Part shown: piece after piece, positions 14,767 through 22,371 of the stretch
Layout: each line of letters begins with the position of its first letter
Position numbering within the stretch: position 1 is the first letter of the stretch
Notes under the pieces: generated by a model
Database searches by the model: none
Told to the model about the DNA's origin: nothing
Seen by the model: only the letters and a program-made list of their open reading frames with translations
Translations under genes and position numbers: made by a program
Assembly (NCBI GenBank): GCA_001189215.1
Contig: LFCR01000004.1
Span: 186,001-250,000, forward strand
DNA: 64,000 nt
Source of the DNA: Parcubacteria bacterium C7867-008
GTDB taxonomy: Bacteria; Patescibacteria; Paceibacteria; UBA9973; UBA2103
Reading direction: 5' to 3'

Positions 14767-15366
14767 ATGGATAGAGTTGATGATCTTGCACGTGCCTTCG
14801 AGCGATTCCCGGGTATTGGCCCCCGGCAAGCTAAGCGCTTTGTATATCACCTGCTCAGCACGAATGTGAATGATCGTAATCGATTAGCAGATCTTATCGC
14901 TCGTATAGGAGACAGCGTTGCCCAGTGTCAGGAGTGCATGCGGTACTGGAGTGGGTCAGGTGACCTCTGTATTTATTGTGCAGATCGTTCTCGTGACGAC
15001 TCCATACTTATGGTGGTGGAGAAGGATCAGGATCTTGCAGCTATTGAACGTACCGGCGCATATCGTGGGCGCTATTTTGTACTTGGTGGTGTACTTACTC
15101 TTTCAGGCAAAGGAGCAATACGTGAAGCTGATCTTATTCAGCGTGTAGAGCGACGAAGTCATGAGGGACTACAGGAAATCATTCTTGCACTCTCTGCTAC
15201 CAGTGAAGGCGAGCATACTGCAGATCATCTACGGGAACGACTCTCACCACTACGTGAGCATGTGAAGTTAACGGTGCTTGGTCGGGGTCTCGCTACCGGT
15301 TCTGAGCTTGAATACGCAGACTCTCCTACCCTCTCAAGTGCGTTACAGAATCGTAAGGAAACCTAG
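14767..15366 (+). CDS. recR: Recombination mediator RecR
   Basis: Starting at ATG 14767, one base after the dnaB stop, the 199-aa protein has an HhH-like start (FERFPGIGPRQAKRF), a four-cysteine zinc finger (CQECMRYWSGSGDLCIYC) and a Toprim domain (ILMVVEKDQDLAAIERTGAY). RecR works with RecO/RecF to load RecA on gapped DNA. Longer in-frame starts lie inside dnaB and are rejected. Its TAG stop overlaps the stop of the convergent gene in the tetranucleotide CTAG (15363-15366). Confidence 0.96.
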   Translation: MDRVDDLARAFERFPGIGPRQAKRFVYHLLSTNVNDRNRLADLIARIGDSVAQCQECMRYWSGSGDLCIYCADRSRDDSILMVVEKDQDLAAIERTGAYRGRYFVLGGVLTLSGKGAIREADLIQRVERRSHEGLQEIILALSATSEGEHTADHLRERLSPLREHVKLTVLGRGLATGSELEYADSPTLSSALQNRKET

Positions 15367-16250
15367 TGGCGAGTAGGAAACTGCTCGCGTGTTTGATTAA
15401 AGATTTCTAGACGCACCGGATCATCTATAAGTCCTCGAGGTGGTATGCCTTGTTTCTCAACCTGTACTCGTTGAATAGCTGCATACGCTTGTTTGTATAC
15501 CTGAGCTGTTTCAAATTTCCCAAGATGGACCGCGTATTGTTGCATTCTGAATAACTGGAAACCAATCTGATCAACAATAGCTCGTTGCACAGGATGTATG
15601 CCAAGCGCTTTATTATTGTTGGCCATCCAGAGTCCTGCTAACTCCTCCACTACGGGTTGGCCAATACCTACCACCGTTCGTGCAACATTTAGCCGAGGAG
15701 CCAGGTCCGTTGAATCCTGATTTCGGTAGTAATCAATAGAGCCTAACTTGCCTCGTTCTATTTCATTTCGTATAGCAGTTATCTTCTTATCTATTCCGCT
15801 GGTACCAAATGTAACGTCCACAGCGAGAGCAAGTACTTCTGAATCTTGGCCTGGCATATTCCACTCCACAACCATATCTACCTTGTTTACGAAGTCATCG
15901 TAGCGTGCACTACGCAGCGTGCTCGCGTTACTCCCCAACCACTCGCCCAGTTCTGACTGCATAAGCATAATTGCCTCAAAGGTATCCGCAATCTTCTTAG
16001 AATTAGCTTCGGTAACAGATCGTTCACTATTGAATTTGCGTTCAAGACGATCGGCGAGTGCAATATCACTTTGTACACGCGCTGTACCATACTTCTGTAT
16101 GAAATCTTTCTCCTGAATTACATATTCGGGGCTAGTTAGGACTTCTGCTTGCGCACGCTCATAGGCGCTTTCCATGAGTGGAGAAAGTTCAACGCGTCGC
16201 TCGCGTTTAGCATCAATTGCATGTATGAGCCTAGCCTCAGGGTTATACAT
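15363..16250 (-). CDS. Uncharacterised protein, possible nuclease-like core (295 aa)
   Basis: The start MYNPEARLIHA at 16250 is chosen because TATACT lies exactly 6 nt upstream; the next upstream ATG (16286) would be inside that promoter. The protein is soluble and helical. A stretch YDDFVNKVDMVVEW ... LALAVDVTFGTSG, with Asp followed by an acidic beta-strand and then Lys residues (IDKKITAIRNEI), is reminiscent of the PD-(D/E)XK nuclease core, but the match is only by eye. Similar proteins appear to be lineage-specific in Parcubacteria, as far as I recall. It converges on recR with overlapping stop codons. Confidence 0.6.
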   Translation of the reverse strand: MYNPEARLIHAIDAKRERRVELSPLMESAYERAQAEVLTSPEYVIQEKDFIQKYGTARVQSDIALADRLERKFNSERSVTEANSKKIADTFEAIMLMQSELGEWLGSNASTLRSARYDDFVNKVDMVVEWNMPGQDSEVLALAVDVTFGTSGIDKKITAIRNEIERGKLGSIDYYRNQDSTDLAPRLNVARTVVGIGQPVVEELAGLWMANNNKALGIHPVQRAIVDQIGFQLFRMQQYAVHLGKFETAQVYKQAYAAIQRVQVEKQGIPPRGLIDDPVRLEIFNQTREQFPTRH

Positions 16251-16256
16251 GGTTGT

Positions 16257-16262
16257 AGTATA
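16257..16262 (-). promoter_or_regulatory. -10 box TATACT of gene 15363-16250
   Basis: On the minus strand it is followed by 6 nt and then the ATG at 16250. It decides the start over the upstream ATG at 16286. Confidence 0.6.
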
Positions 16263-16270
16263 CGGCACAA

Positions 16271-16303
16271 AGAAAGAAGCCCGCATCTCGCGGGCTTCTT
16301 TCT
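16271..16303 (-). terminator. rplU terminator
   Basis: A perfect 14-bp stem with loop GAGAT (minus-strand sense), with T-rich sequence on either side. It ends the minus-strand rplU transcript just before the promoter of gene 15363-16250. Confidence 0.88.
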
Positions 16304-16308
16304 TTTAA

Positions 16309-16635
16309 TTATCCGATCGAATCGATCTTAACTTTCACGTGTGGCTGACGATGACCACGACGCTTGAGGTATCGACTCTTTGCCTTGTATTTCACGACGT
16401 CTACTTTCTTTGCGCGTCCTACTACGGAAACGGTTCCTGTTACAGAAGCACCCTTTACGAGTGGTGCACCGACGTTCGTAGTCTTACCATCATCCGTAAG
16501 GAGGACCTGGTCGAATACGATAGAATCGCCTTTCTTGGTATCTACCGGTCCACGGGCAAGCTTCTCAATGGTAATGACGGAGCCTGGGGCAACGACATAC
16601 TGCTTCCCTCCGGTCTTAATAACGGCGTACTGCAT
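16309..16635 (-). CDS. rplU: 50S ribosomal protein L21 (bL21)
   Basis: The 108-aa protein starts MQYAVIKTGGKQYVV and ends with the conserved RRGHRQPHVKVKIDSIG (usually RRGHRQ.yTkvkI), which contacts 23S rRNA. The length is typical. TAGTAT (plus 16646-16651, minus sense) lies about 10 nt before the ATG. rpmA is 10 kb away, so the common rplU-rpmA pair is split. Confidence 0.96.
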   Translation of the reverse strand: MQYAVIKTGGKQYVVAPGSVITIEKLARGPVDTKKGDSIVFDQVLLTDDGKTTNVGAPLVKGASVTGTVSVVGRAKKVDVVKYKAKSRYLKRRGHRQPHVKVKIDSIG

Positions 16636-16672
16636 ATAAAGGCCATACTAGGCTATTTTCCATAAAACGCAA

Positions 16673-16695
16673 GGCCGCCCGGGAACCGGGCGGCC
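16673..16695 (-). terminator. Terminator after orphan gene 16705
   Basis: A perfect 10-bp GC stem, GGCCGCCCGG/CCGGGCGGCC, with a 3-nt loop; in the minus direction it is followed by TTGCGTTTTATGG. Confidence 0.78.
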
Positions 16696-16704
16696 AATCA
16701 GGCC

Positions 16705-16917
16705 TTAGGCGAGCTTGCAGACATGGATTCGGTAGCAAGAGGTGGGCGAAACCTGAATAACCGGCCTATCTAAAGCGCGTATAGGGTGTACTTCCTGGGA
16801 GACATGGGGATGCGGTGGTCCCATTTTAACCAGCAGGAAGATGAGGCACACGGCCCCTAAAGCAAGGGCCAGGACCGTAAGTAGCGGCGTGAAGTCACGC
16901 CTTACTTTTTTGATCAT
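16705..16917 (-). CDS. Orphan cassette gene: 70-aa single-pass membrane protein
   Basis: The ATG at 16917 (MIKKVRRDFTPLL) has a GGAG 9 nt upstream. The protein has a basic N-terminus, one membrane helix (LLTVLALALGAVCLIFLLV) and a short outside tail ending with two cysteines (SCYRIHVCKLA). A longer frame to 17025 exists but would start within rmuC and carries no SD. The function is unknown. It has its own promoter (16973-17000) and terminator, and is GC-richer than rmuC and rplU. Confidence 0.6.
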   Translation of the reverse strand: MIKKVRRDFTPLLTVLALALGAVCLIFLLVKMGPPHPHVSQEVHPIRALDRPVIQVSPTSCYRIHVCKLA

Positions 16918-16972
16918 GACGAGGTACTCCAACTTGAGACGCGGCAAGCCGCAGACACTCCCTTCTTCCTTA

Positions 16973-17000
16973 ACTGTATACCCCTTTGAACTATGTTCAA
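16973..17000 (-). promoter_or_regulatory. Promoter and operator-like repeat of gene 16705-16917
   Basis: Minus sense: TTGAAC (17000-16995), a 16-bp spacer and TACAGT (16978-16973). The -35 box is one arm of a perfect inverted repeat TTGAAC-3-GTTCAA (16986-17000). Confidence 0.55.
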
Positions 17001-18061
17001 TCCTCGTCGGTGCCTGGCTTATCAAGTACGAGTGGCTCCAACCCTATCTTTACACCATCTATTCTAAATACATCTTTCTCTATCTTTCCAAGTTCCTTAG
17101 AACCGGCGTTGTAATGGGAGACAGCAGTACCCAGTGCGTTACCAAGCTTCTTATAGAATTCCTCGTACGAACCAATGTGCTTACCGAGCTCACCCACACG
17201 CTTCTGAATCTCTACTGCTTTTTGTTCGATCTCTAGAGCTTTAAGTCCTTGAAGTACGGTCTGAAGATACGCAAGGAATGATGTTGGAGAAACAATGATG
17301 ACCTTGTATTTGGACGCGGCGCGTTGAATGAGATTCTCTTCATCTCCCCCTCCAACACTGTTAACCAGGAGATCGTAATAGATACCTTCTGATGGAATGA
17401 ACATAAAGGCAAAATCCATAGTTCCCTCTGCGGGGCGAATGTATTTAGCCGTCTCCGTGATACGAAGCTTGAGATCATTCACAAAGGCTTTTTCAAGATT
17501 GATACGCTCGGTACTTCCCTCTTTGGCATGGATGAAACGGTTGTAATTCTCAAGAGAGAATTTTGAGTCTACCGGCACTATCTTGTCGTTTACGAAAATA
17601 ACGGCATCTACGATCTCACCATTTGCAAATGGATACTGAATCTTATACATACCTGGTGCCATCACATTCTTGAGCACTGCTTCAAGATAGTACTCACCGA
17701 GCACACCACGCTGCTTTGGATTCTTGAGCACATCTTGAAGAGATTGAAGCTGCTCTGCAAAGCTCTGAGTTTGTCGTCCGATCTCCTTTACTGAAGTGAT
17801 CTCCTCAGTGATTTCACGTATGAGTTTGGAAGATTCTCCGAGCTGTACACGCATAGTCTCATGTACCTGCTTAGAAGATTCATTCATGCGCGCATCAAGG
17901 GTACGTTCCATCTTCTCAAGTTGGTTCTGAAGAAGGAGCATGCCAGAGGTGTCATCTTTTGGAAGACGATTCTTTTCGTTCTGACGCATGCTGAGCCAGA
18001 GTCCGATTCCTTGGATAAATACGAGCGCGAGCACAATGAGGCCAATAGCGAGTGGGTCCAT
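16997..18061 (-). CDS. rmuC: DNA recombination protein RmuC
   Basis: The 354-residue protein has an N-terminal membrane helix (LAIGLIVLALVFIQGIGLWL), a long coiled coil (about 45-115) and the RmuC nuclease-like domain with GVLGEYYLEAVLKN, VDAVIFVNDKIVPVDSKFSLENY and FMFIPSEGIYYDLL. The VDSKF segment fits a PD-(D/E)XK-type core. RmuC limits inversions at short inverted repeats, relevant in a genome with so many hairpins. Its 3' end overlaps the promoter of the small orphan gene 16705 by a few bases. Confidence 0.93.
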   Translation of the reverse strand: MDPLAIGLIVLALVFIQGIGLWLSMRQNEKNRLPKDDTSGMLLLQNQLEKMERTLDARMNESSKQVHETMRVQLGESSKLIREITEEITSVKEIGRQTQSFAEQLQSLQDVLKNPKQRGVLGEYYLEAVLKNVMAPGMYKIQYPFANGEIVDAVIFVNDKIVPVDSKFSLENYNRFIHAKEGSTERINLEKAFVNDLKLRITETAKYIRPAEGTMDFAFMFIPSEGIYYDLLVNSVGGGDEENLIQRAASKYKVIIVSPTSFLAYLQTVLQGLKALEIEQKAVEIQKRVGELGKHIGSYEEFYKKLGNALGTAVSHYNAGSKELGKIEKDVFRIDGVKIGLEPLVLDKPGTDED

Positions 18062-18115
18062 GGAGTAATTATACGATGGTGTCCCTAGAGTACGCTATCG
18101 AACAGGTGGCTATGC

Positions 18116-18121
18116 TACACT
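18116..18121 (+). promoter_or_regulatory. -10 box TACACT of yqeY
   Basis: Six bases (CTCCCC) separate it from the ATG at 18128. Confidence 0.5.
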
Positions 18122-18127
18122 CTCCCC

Positions 18128-18583
18128 ATGACCCTCCACGAAACACTTAAAAAAGGTATTCCTGATGCACTTCGCGCTAAGGACGAAGTACGCCTCCGTA
18201 CCCTTCGTTCTGTTGTTACCCTTATGACCAACGAAGTGGTTGCGAAGAAGCGTAAGCCAGATGAATTTCTTACTGATGAGGAAGCCCTTACCGTACTGAA
18301 GCGTGCAGCAAACCAGCGTAAGGATTCTATTGAGCAGTTCACGGCAGGTGGACGTACCGAACTTGCTGAGCCTGAGATAGCAGAACTTGAAGTGATCAAC
18401 TCATTTCTCCCCACCCTCATGACTCGTGAGGAGATCGAACCGATTGTAAAAGCAAAGATTGCTGAGCTAGGAGTATCTGATAAATCAGGTGCAGGAAAAC
18501 TCACTGGTTCCCTTATGCAGGAACTTAAAGGTAAAGCAGACGGTGGTGATGTGAAGGCAGTGGTAGACGCACTCCTTTCATAA
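18128..18583 (+). CDS. yqeY: GatB/YqeY-domain protein
   Basis: The 151-aa protein matches YqeY throughout: MTLHETLKKGIPDALRAKD, LRTLRSVV, then SFLPTLMTREEIEPIVKAKI and GKLTGSLMQELKGKADG. The fold is shared with the tail domain of GatB, which binds tRNA in the Glu/Asp amidotransferase. Stand-alone YqeY is widespread; its exact role is unclear, and tRNA binding is inferred from the shared domain. Confidence 0.93.
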   Translation: MTLHETLKKGIPDALRAKDEVRLRTLRSVVTLMTNEVVAKKRKPDEFLTDEEALTVLKRAANQRKDSIEQFTAGGRTELAEPEIAELEVINSFLPTLMTREEIEPIVKAKIAELGVSDKSGAGKLTGSLMQELKGKADGGDVKAVVDALLS

Positions 18584-18587
18584 TCCT

Positions 18588-18616
18588 TTGACTTTCAGTG
18601 CACGGGCACTATGATA
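18588..18616 (+). promoter_or_regulatory. Promoter of orphan gene 18650
   Basis: TTGACT (18588-18593) and TATGAT (18610-18615) with a 16-bp spacer. AGTGC-4-GCACT (18597-18610) fills the spacer. Confidence 0.65.
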
Positions 18617-18649
18617 CCGACAGGTACCCACAGTAATGGAGAGTGAAGG

Positions 18650-19021
18650 GTGACCAGGTTCATTTCGTTCAATGAAGTCGCTCGATACGAGATTCAAGTT
18701 GGCATCAAACACGCAAGCACAAGGCATCGTCTGTTATTTAGCTTGGACGAAGACAAAGTCCGCAGAATCGCGAACCGAGCCGGCAAGAACATGCACGACA
18801 GGCACTGGGAGGCCAGACGTGCAATACCGGAAGCGATTGAAGCAGTACTGGCACCTGAATCACGCCGTGGTGCATATGCAACCGCATATAGCTCCGCCGT
18901 GTCGAAGATCTTCAGTGATAGGAGCGCAAAAGCGCGAAGACAGGCTGCACAGCGGCGACGGGAAGCCAACATGCCTGTTCGACCCGCACAACAACTCCAC
19001 TTCCGATTCGTTCTGGACTGA
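18650..19021 (+). CDS. Orphan cassette gene, basic soluble protein (123 aa)
   Basis: The start is GTG 18650, with GGAG about 8 nt upstream (GGAGAGTGAAG). The product is strongly basic, has no signal or membrane helix, and carries an arginine-rich helix near the end (SDRSAKARRQAAQRRREANMP). Nucleic-acid binding is a fair guess from charge alone. I recognise no family. GC-rich codon use, its own promoter and a terminator at 19044-19075 make it another insulated single gene between yqeY and truB. Confidence 0.65.
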   Translation: MTRFISFNEVARYEIQVGIKHASTRHRLLFSLDEDKVRRIANRAGKNMHDRHWEARRAIPEAIEAVLAPESRRGAYATAYSSAVSKIFSDRSAKARRQAAQRRREANMPVRPAQQLHFRFVLD

Positions 19022-19043
19022 CGCATGCGAGGGGAGAATTGAG

Positions 19044-19075
19044 GGCCGCTGTCTTTTGGACGGCGGCCTTTCTCG
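19044..19075 (+). terminator. Terminator after orphan gene 18650
   Basis: A 10-bp stem, GGCCGCTGTC/GACGGCGGCC with one G-U pair, loop TTTTG, then TTTCTCGT. Confidence 0.8.
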
Positions 19076-19090
19076 TACTAGAGTGGAGTA

Positions 19091-19906
19091 ATGCAGAAGT
19101 ATGTAGTGCTAAATAAGAAGATTGGGCAAACCCCACTTGAAACCATTCAGGCGTGGAAGATGTCTAATCCTACCTATATAGATACCCCAGCAACCTATGC
19201 TGGTCGCCTGGACCCTATGGCAAGTGGTCTCCTATTGGTTCTTTTTGGAGATGAGTGCAAGAAGAAAGATGCATACCTAGGACTCGATAAGGAGTACGAA
19301 GTAGAGATTGTTCTTGACCTCTCTAGTGACACAGGAGATGTGCTCGGTCTTATCTCTGAGACTGATACATACACCACTCCGTCATCTGTAGAAGTACAGG
19401 CTTCATGTGCAAAAGAGATTGGTGCACACACCCTTCCCTACCCCTCATACTCTTCCAAAACTGTAGACGGAGTTCCTCTGTTTCTCCATGCACTGCGAGA
19501 CACATTGAACACCATTGATATCCCTACCCATACAGAAACTATTCATTCCATAAAACTGAAATCTGTTTCAACTATCTCAAGCGTAGACTTACATAAACGA
19601 ATTAAGGAAATACTTACTGCTGCACCTCATTCAGATGAACCATCTAAAGAACTGGGCGCTGATTTCCGGATTCATGCCGTACGGAATTCTTGGGGTACGG
19701 TATTCGTTAAACCTGAAAGATCGTTCACAGTGATTCATTTGCGTGTGGTTTGTGGATCAGGTGCATATATGCGTACTCTCGCTGAACGCATTGGCACTTC
19801 ATTGGGTACACACGCCCTAGCACTTTCTATACATCGCACTAGTGTTGGTATCTATAAAAAGATTGGCCCCCTAGCATTTTGGACAAAGAACTTCAAACTT
19901 CCCTAG
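19091..19906 (+). CDS. truB: tRNA pseudouridine(55) synthase TruB
   Basis: The 271-aa protein makes pseudouridine 55 in the tRNA T-loop. Motif I is at the start (LNKKIGQTPLET) and the catalytic motif is YAGRLDPMASGLLL with D41 as nucleophile. KKDAYLGLDKEYEVEI and CGSGAYMRTLAERIG are the other conserved blocks. A less conserved insert occupies about 140-200. There is no PUA domain, as in many short bacterial TruB. Confidence 0.93.
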   Translation: MQKYVVLNKKIGQTPLETIQAWKMSNPTYIDTPATYAGRLDPMASGLLLVLFGDECKKKDAYLGLDKEYEVEIVLDLSSDTGDVLGLISETDTYTTPSSVEVQASCAKEIGAHTLPYPSYSSKTVDGVPLFLHALRDTLNTIDIPTHTETIHSIKLKSVSTISSVDLHKRIKEILTAAPHSDEPSKELGADFRIHAVRNSWGTVFVKPERSFTVIHLRVVCGSGAYMRTLAERIGTSLGTHALALSIHRTSVGIYKKIGPLAFWTKNFKLP

Positions 19907-19908
19907 TA

Positions 19909-19937
19909 TTGACAATTTAAGTAATTGTTGTTAATAT
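19909..19937 (+). promoter_or_regulatory. Promoter of small gene 19973
   Basis: TTGACA (19909-19914), 17 bp, TAATAT (19932-19937). The spacer contains ACAATT-5-AATTGT (19912-19928). Confidence 0.72.
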
Positions 19938-19972
19938 AGTTTCAGAATATTCCTCCTGTAGAAAGAACCGTC

Positions 19973-20134
19973 ATGAGCATAGTGCCTCAAGGAATGGTTT
20001 CTCTCGACGACTGGCTGACGCGATTCATTATCGCAATTGGCTGCATCGCCCTCGTGTGGACTCCAATATATCTATGGGGTGCATACAAAGAATATCGAGA
20101 GCGTGTTCGAAAGAGACCCTCGAAGAAACTCTAA
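19973..20134 (+). CDS. Orphan cassette gene: 53-aa membrane protein
   Basis: The frame encodes MSIVPQGMVSLDDWLTRF, a membrane helix (IIAIGCIALVWTPIYLWGAY) and a basic tail (KEYRERVRKRPSKKL). The orientation is probably N-out/C-in by the positive-inside rule. It follows a near-consensus promoter and an AGAAAGAA purine run, and ends 10 nt before a strong terminator, so it is expressed alone. No family is recognised. It lies directly upstream of the radical SAM cassette, but with a terminator between. Confidence 0.6.
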   Translation: MSIVPQGMVSLDDWLTRFIIAIGCIALVWTPIYLWGAYKEYRERVRKRPSKKL

Positions 20135-20144
20135 CCGCCCACCG

Positions 20145-20166
20145 CCCCCGGACATCTGTCTGGGGG
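20145..20166 (+). terminator. Terminator after small gene 19973
   Basis: CCCCCGGAC pairs with GTCTGGGGG (one G-U) over a 4-nt loop, then TTATCGTTTG. The next promoter's -35 begins at 20181. Confidence 0.78.
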
Positions 20167-20180
20167 TTATCGTTTGTCTT

Positions 20181-20209
20181 TTGACCAACCATACAAATAA
20201 TTGTATATT
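20181..20209 (+). promoter_or_regulatory. Promoter of radical SAM gene 20247
   Basis: TTGACC (20181-20186), a 17-bp spacer, TATATT (20204-20209). A perfect inverted repeat ATACAA-ATAA-TTGTAT (20191-20206) fills the spacer and enters the -10, a good operator position. Confidence 0.75.
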
Positions 20210-20246
20210 CACAGCGGACGTTTTTCACAACCAGAGGATATGGTCC

Positions 20247-22118
20247 ATGAGACTCATAGCAATCATCGTGATGCTTCTGTCCATGGTCAACGTGGATGTG
20301 AGCTGGGCAAAAGACAAGCCAATCGGCGGCCTCTGTGGAGGCGCCTATGTCGGCTCCAACACCTGCGTATGGAATGAGGACACTCATGAGTGGACCGAAA
20401 CATACGTGGGCTGGGACAACTGGGAGTGGCAGACTATCGCCAACCAGCCAGAACTTGCTCCGGCTATCCGTCGGATGCATCTCCCCCGGCAGGTGCCGGT
20501 TGAGAAGAGATACTCGATCAGTCTGAATACCAAAGCGTGTTTGAAGCCGGAGTATCATCTCCTTCTCGGCGCTGCGGTTATGCCTTCGAACCGAAAGCCA
20601 ATTGCGACCACGCGTCGTGTGGTGATCATAAATGTTGAAGGCGGAGACTGGCCTGAAGAATCCCGCATCTGGCCGCATCTGGGTATCAATTACGTGGGGA
20701 CGGTCGCAAAACAGGAAGGCTTCGACGTCGTTCTGTACGACGAGCTTATTCAGAGGCGCAAGCCGCTGGAAGAACTTATTCGTCCCGGCGACATCGTCGG
20801 CCTCAGCCTTGTCAGCACCGGCATCGAACGTGGCGTCCTCGTCGCGCAAGAAGCTAAGGCACTTGGTGCCCGCTACGTTATCGCTGGAAACGACTCGGCG
20901 ATGTTCCGTGCCCGGCAGCTCCTCGAGCTTCCTGACCGGCCCATCGACGCCGTCTTCACCAGCAACAGCGTCGTGACACTCCGGGAGTTCTTCCGAAATG
21001 CAGACGCGGTGATCGCAGGTTCGATGCAGATCGAGCAAGTGGCAACCGCACCTGAACAAGTGCCGTACGTCTCCAACGAACACGCAGGTGTTGCGGTGGA
21101 GCGTAAGGCATACACCGAAGAAGACTTCTTCTTGGTCCCAAACCTCTCACTCTTCAGCGACGAGTACTGGGAGCTGGTTCGAACTGCGTATCGTTCGCAG
21201 TTCGGACACAAGCACCAAGACCCTGCCAACGTCCGTAATGCCATCGCGCTTCTTGCGCAAGGCTGTGGACGCGCCGGAATGGGCGATATCTGCGACTACT
21301 GCACCATCCGCCATGTGGCGAATGTGGTGCAGCCGCCCCCGGGGTATCTAGAGGAGACTCTCGCCACCTATCGGGCACAGGGTGTGAATACCTTCTTCAA
21401 TGTGACGGACTCAGCCTTTGAGATGGGAGTGCTCGCAAAACAGCTCGAAGAAGCTGGTCCGGTGGACACACTCATCATCTACGGTAGAGCGCAGGCAATC
21501 GCGCAGCGTCCAGACCTCCTTGAACGGTGGAAAGGATGTGTGACCGAACGTCTGCTCATCAATTGCGGTATGGACTCAGGAAGTGAGCGTATCCTGCAAA
21601 CCGGCATCAATAAGTCCGGAAGTAAGGTGGGTTCAAGGCTTGAAGAGAACTATCGGGCGCTGGCCAACATCAAGGCGGCGGGCCCCAAGGTTCACTTGCA
21701 CTTCTCTGTTATCTTCGGTTCACCGGGAGAGACGCATGAGTCGTGCGAGGCTACACTGCATTTCGTGCAGCATGCGATCGACACGCTCGGTGAGCAGCTC
21801 GACGTCGTCGAGGGCGATATTTTCTGGGTTAACTTCGGAGCACCGTGCAGTGAGATCTTCACGGACTACAAAGCAGCACAGAAGCGCGCTCTGCTTGCTG
21901 GGAAGAGTATATCCCGGGACGAGTGGCACCAGTACTTCGCCCGTCACGCTGATGAGCTTGCCGTGCCGGAGGAATCCCAGCACGCCTGGTACACCTTCTT
22001 TACGAGCATCACCATCAAAGAGGCGTGGGCGTACAATGCTCAGGTCCGTGGCATGCTCGAACAACTACCTGGCCACATCACCGGTCGGAACTATGCGTTC
22101 AAGCCACCTACGGTGTGA
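20247..22118 (+). CDS. B12-binding-like radical SAM protein with predicted signal peptide (623 aa)
   Basis: ATG 20247 is preceded by AGAGGA and by a complete promoter; the frame upstream of it overlaps the 53-aa gene and the terminator. Residues 1-21 look like a signal peptide (MRLIAIIVMLLS...VSWA). About 125-270 is a Rossmann domain of B12-binding type (VVIINVEGGDW, GDIVGLSLVSTGIERG, YVIAGNDSAM) lacking the DXHXXG of base-off binders. The radical SAM part starts LLAQGCGRAGMGDICDYC: cysteines at about 340, 349 and 352, a CX8CX2C pattern instead of CX3CX2C. SAM-domain features GMDSGSERIL and FSVIFGSPGE follow. Substrate unknown. GC-rich, monocistronic, with a terminator at 22142. Confidence 0.8.
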   Translation: MRLIAIIVMLLSMVNVDVSWAKDKPIGGLCGGAYVGSNTCVWNEDTHEWTETYVGWDNWEWQTIANQPELAPAIRRMHLPRQVPVEKRYSISLNTKACLKPEYHLLLGAAVMPSNRKPIATTRRVVIINVEGGDWPEESRIWPHLGINYVGTVAKQEGFDVVLYDELIQRRKPLEELIRPGDIVGLSLVSTGIERGVLVAQEAKALGARYVIAGNDSAMFRARQLLELPDRPIDAVFTSNSVVTLREFFRNADAVIAGSMQIEQVATAPEQVPYVSNEHAGVAVERKAYTEEDFFLVPNLSLFSDEYWELVRTAYRSQFGHKHQDPANVRNAIALLAQGCGRAGMGDICDYCTIRHVANVVQPPPGYLEETLATYRAQGVNTFFNVTDSAFEMGVLAKQLEEAGPVDTLIIYGRAQAIAQRPDLLERWKGCVTERLLINCGMDSGSERILQTGINKSGSKVGSRLEENYRALANIKAAGPKVHLHFSVIFGSPGETHESCEATLHFVQHAIDTLGEQLDVVEGDIFWVNFGAPCSEIFTDYKAAQKRALLAGKSISRDEWHQYFARHADELAVPEESQHAWYTFFTSITIKEAWAYNAQVRGMLEQLPGHITGRNYAFKPPTV

Positions 22119-22141
22119 TTCGATTCTCTATTAGTTCCTTG

Positions 22142-22176
22142 TCCCGCGTCTACATGGCGCGGGATTTTCTTTTTAT
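22142..22176 (+). terminator. Terminator after radical SAM gene
   Basis: TCCCGCG/CGCGGGA with a 9-nt loop, then TTTTCTTTTTAT. Confidence 0.88.
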
Positions 22177-22183
22177 ACTGAAC

Positions 22184-22210
22184 GCAAAAACCGCCTTTCG
22201 GCGGTTTTGC
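22184..22210 (-). terminator. tRNA-Glu terminator
   Basis: A GCAAAACCGCC stem with loop GAAA in minus sense, followed by a T run in the 3' arm (GGCGGTTTTTGC). It lies 6 nt past the tRNA 3' end. Confidence 0.78.
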
Positions 22211-22215
22211 TCGTG

Positions 22216-22287
22216 TGACCCTACGGGGAATCGAACCCCGATTTCCTGCGTGAGAGGCGGGCGTCCTAACCGTTAGACGATAGGGCC
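22216..22287 (-). tRNA. tRNA-Glu (anticodon CUC)
   Basis: Minus-strand cloverleaf: acceptor GGCCCTA/TAGGGTC (one G-U), D-arm with CGTCTAACGGTTAG, anticodon loop CTCTCAC giving CUC, T-arm GGGGTTCGATTCCCC, discriminator A. CCA is not encoded. The anticodon stem CCCGC/GCAGG has one C-A mismatch at 29-41, unusual for an otherwise canonical tRNA. Confidence 0.93.
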
Positions 22288-22323
22288 ATGCCTATGGTTA
22301 TACCAGAGATGAGGGTACAAGAA

Positions 22324-22351
22324 AAGCGACGCGCTCCCGGGCGCGTCGCTT
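22324..22351 (-). terminator. Terminator after orphan gene 22372
   Basis: An 11-bp stem AAGCGACGCGC/GCGCGTCGCTT; in the minus direction the tail reads TTTTCTTG. Confidence 0.82.
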
Positions 22352-22371
22352 ACATCTCCTCAAATTGGTGT

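Noticed and set aside
20037..20246. N-terminal extension of the radical SAM frame
   Set aside because: It would overlap the 53-aa gene, its terminator and the -35/-10 at 20181-20209; ATG 20247 has an SD and starts a signal peptide.
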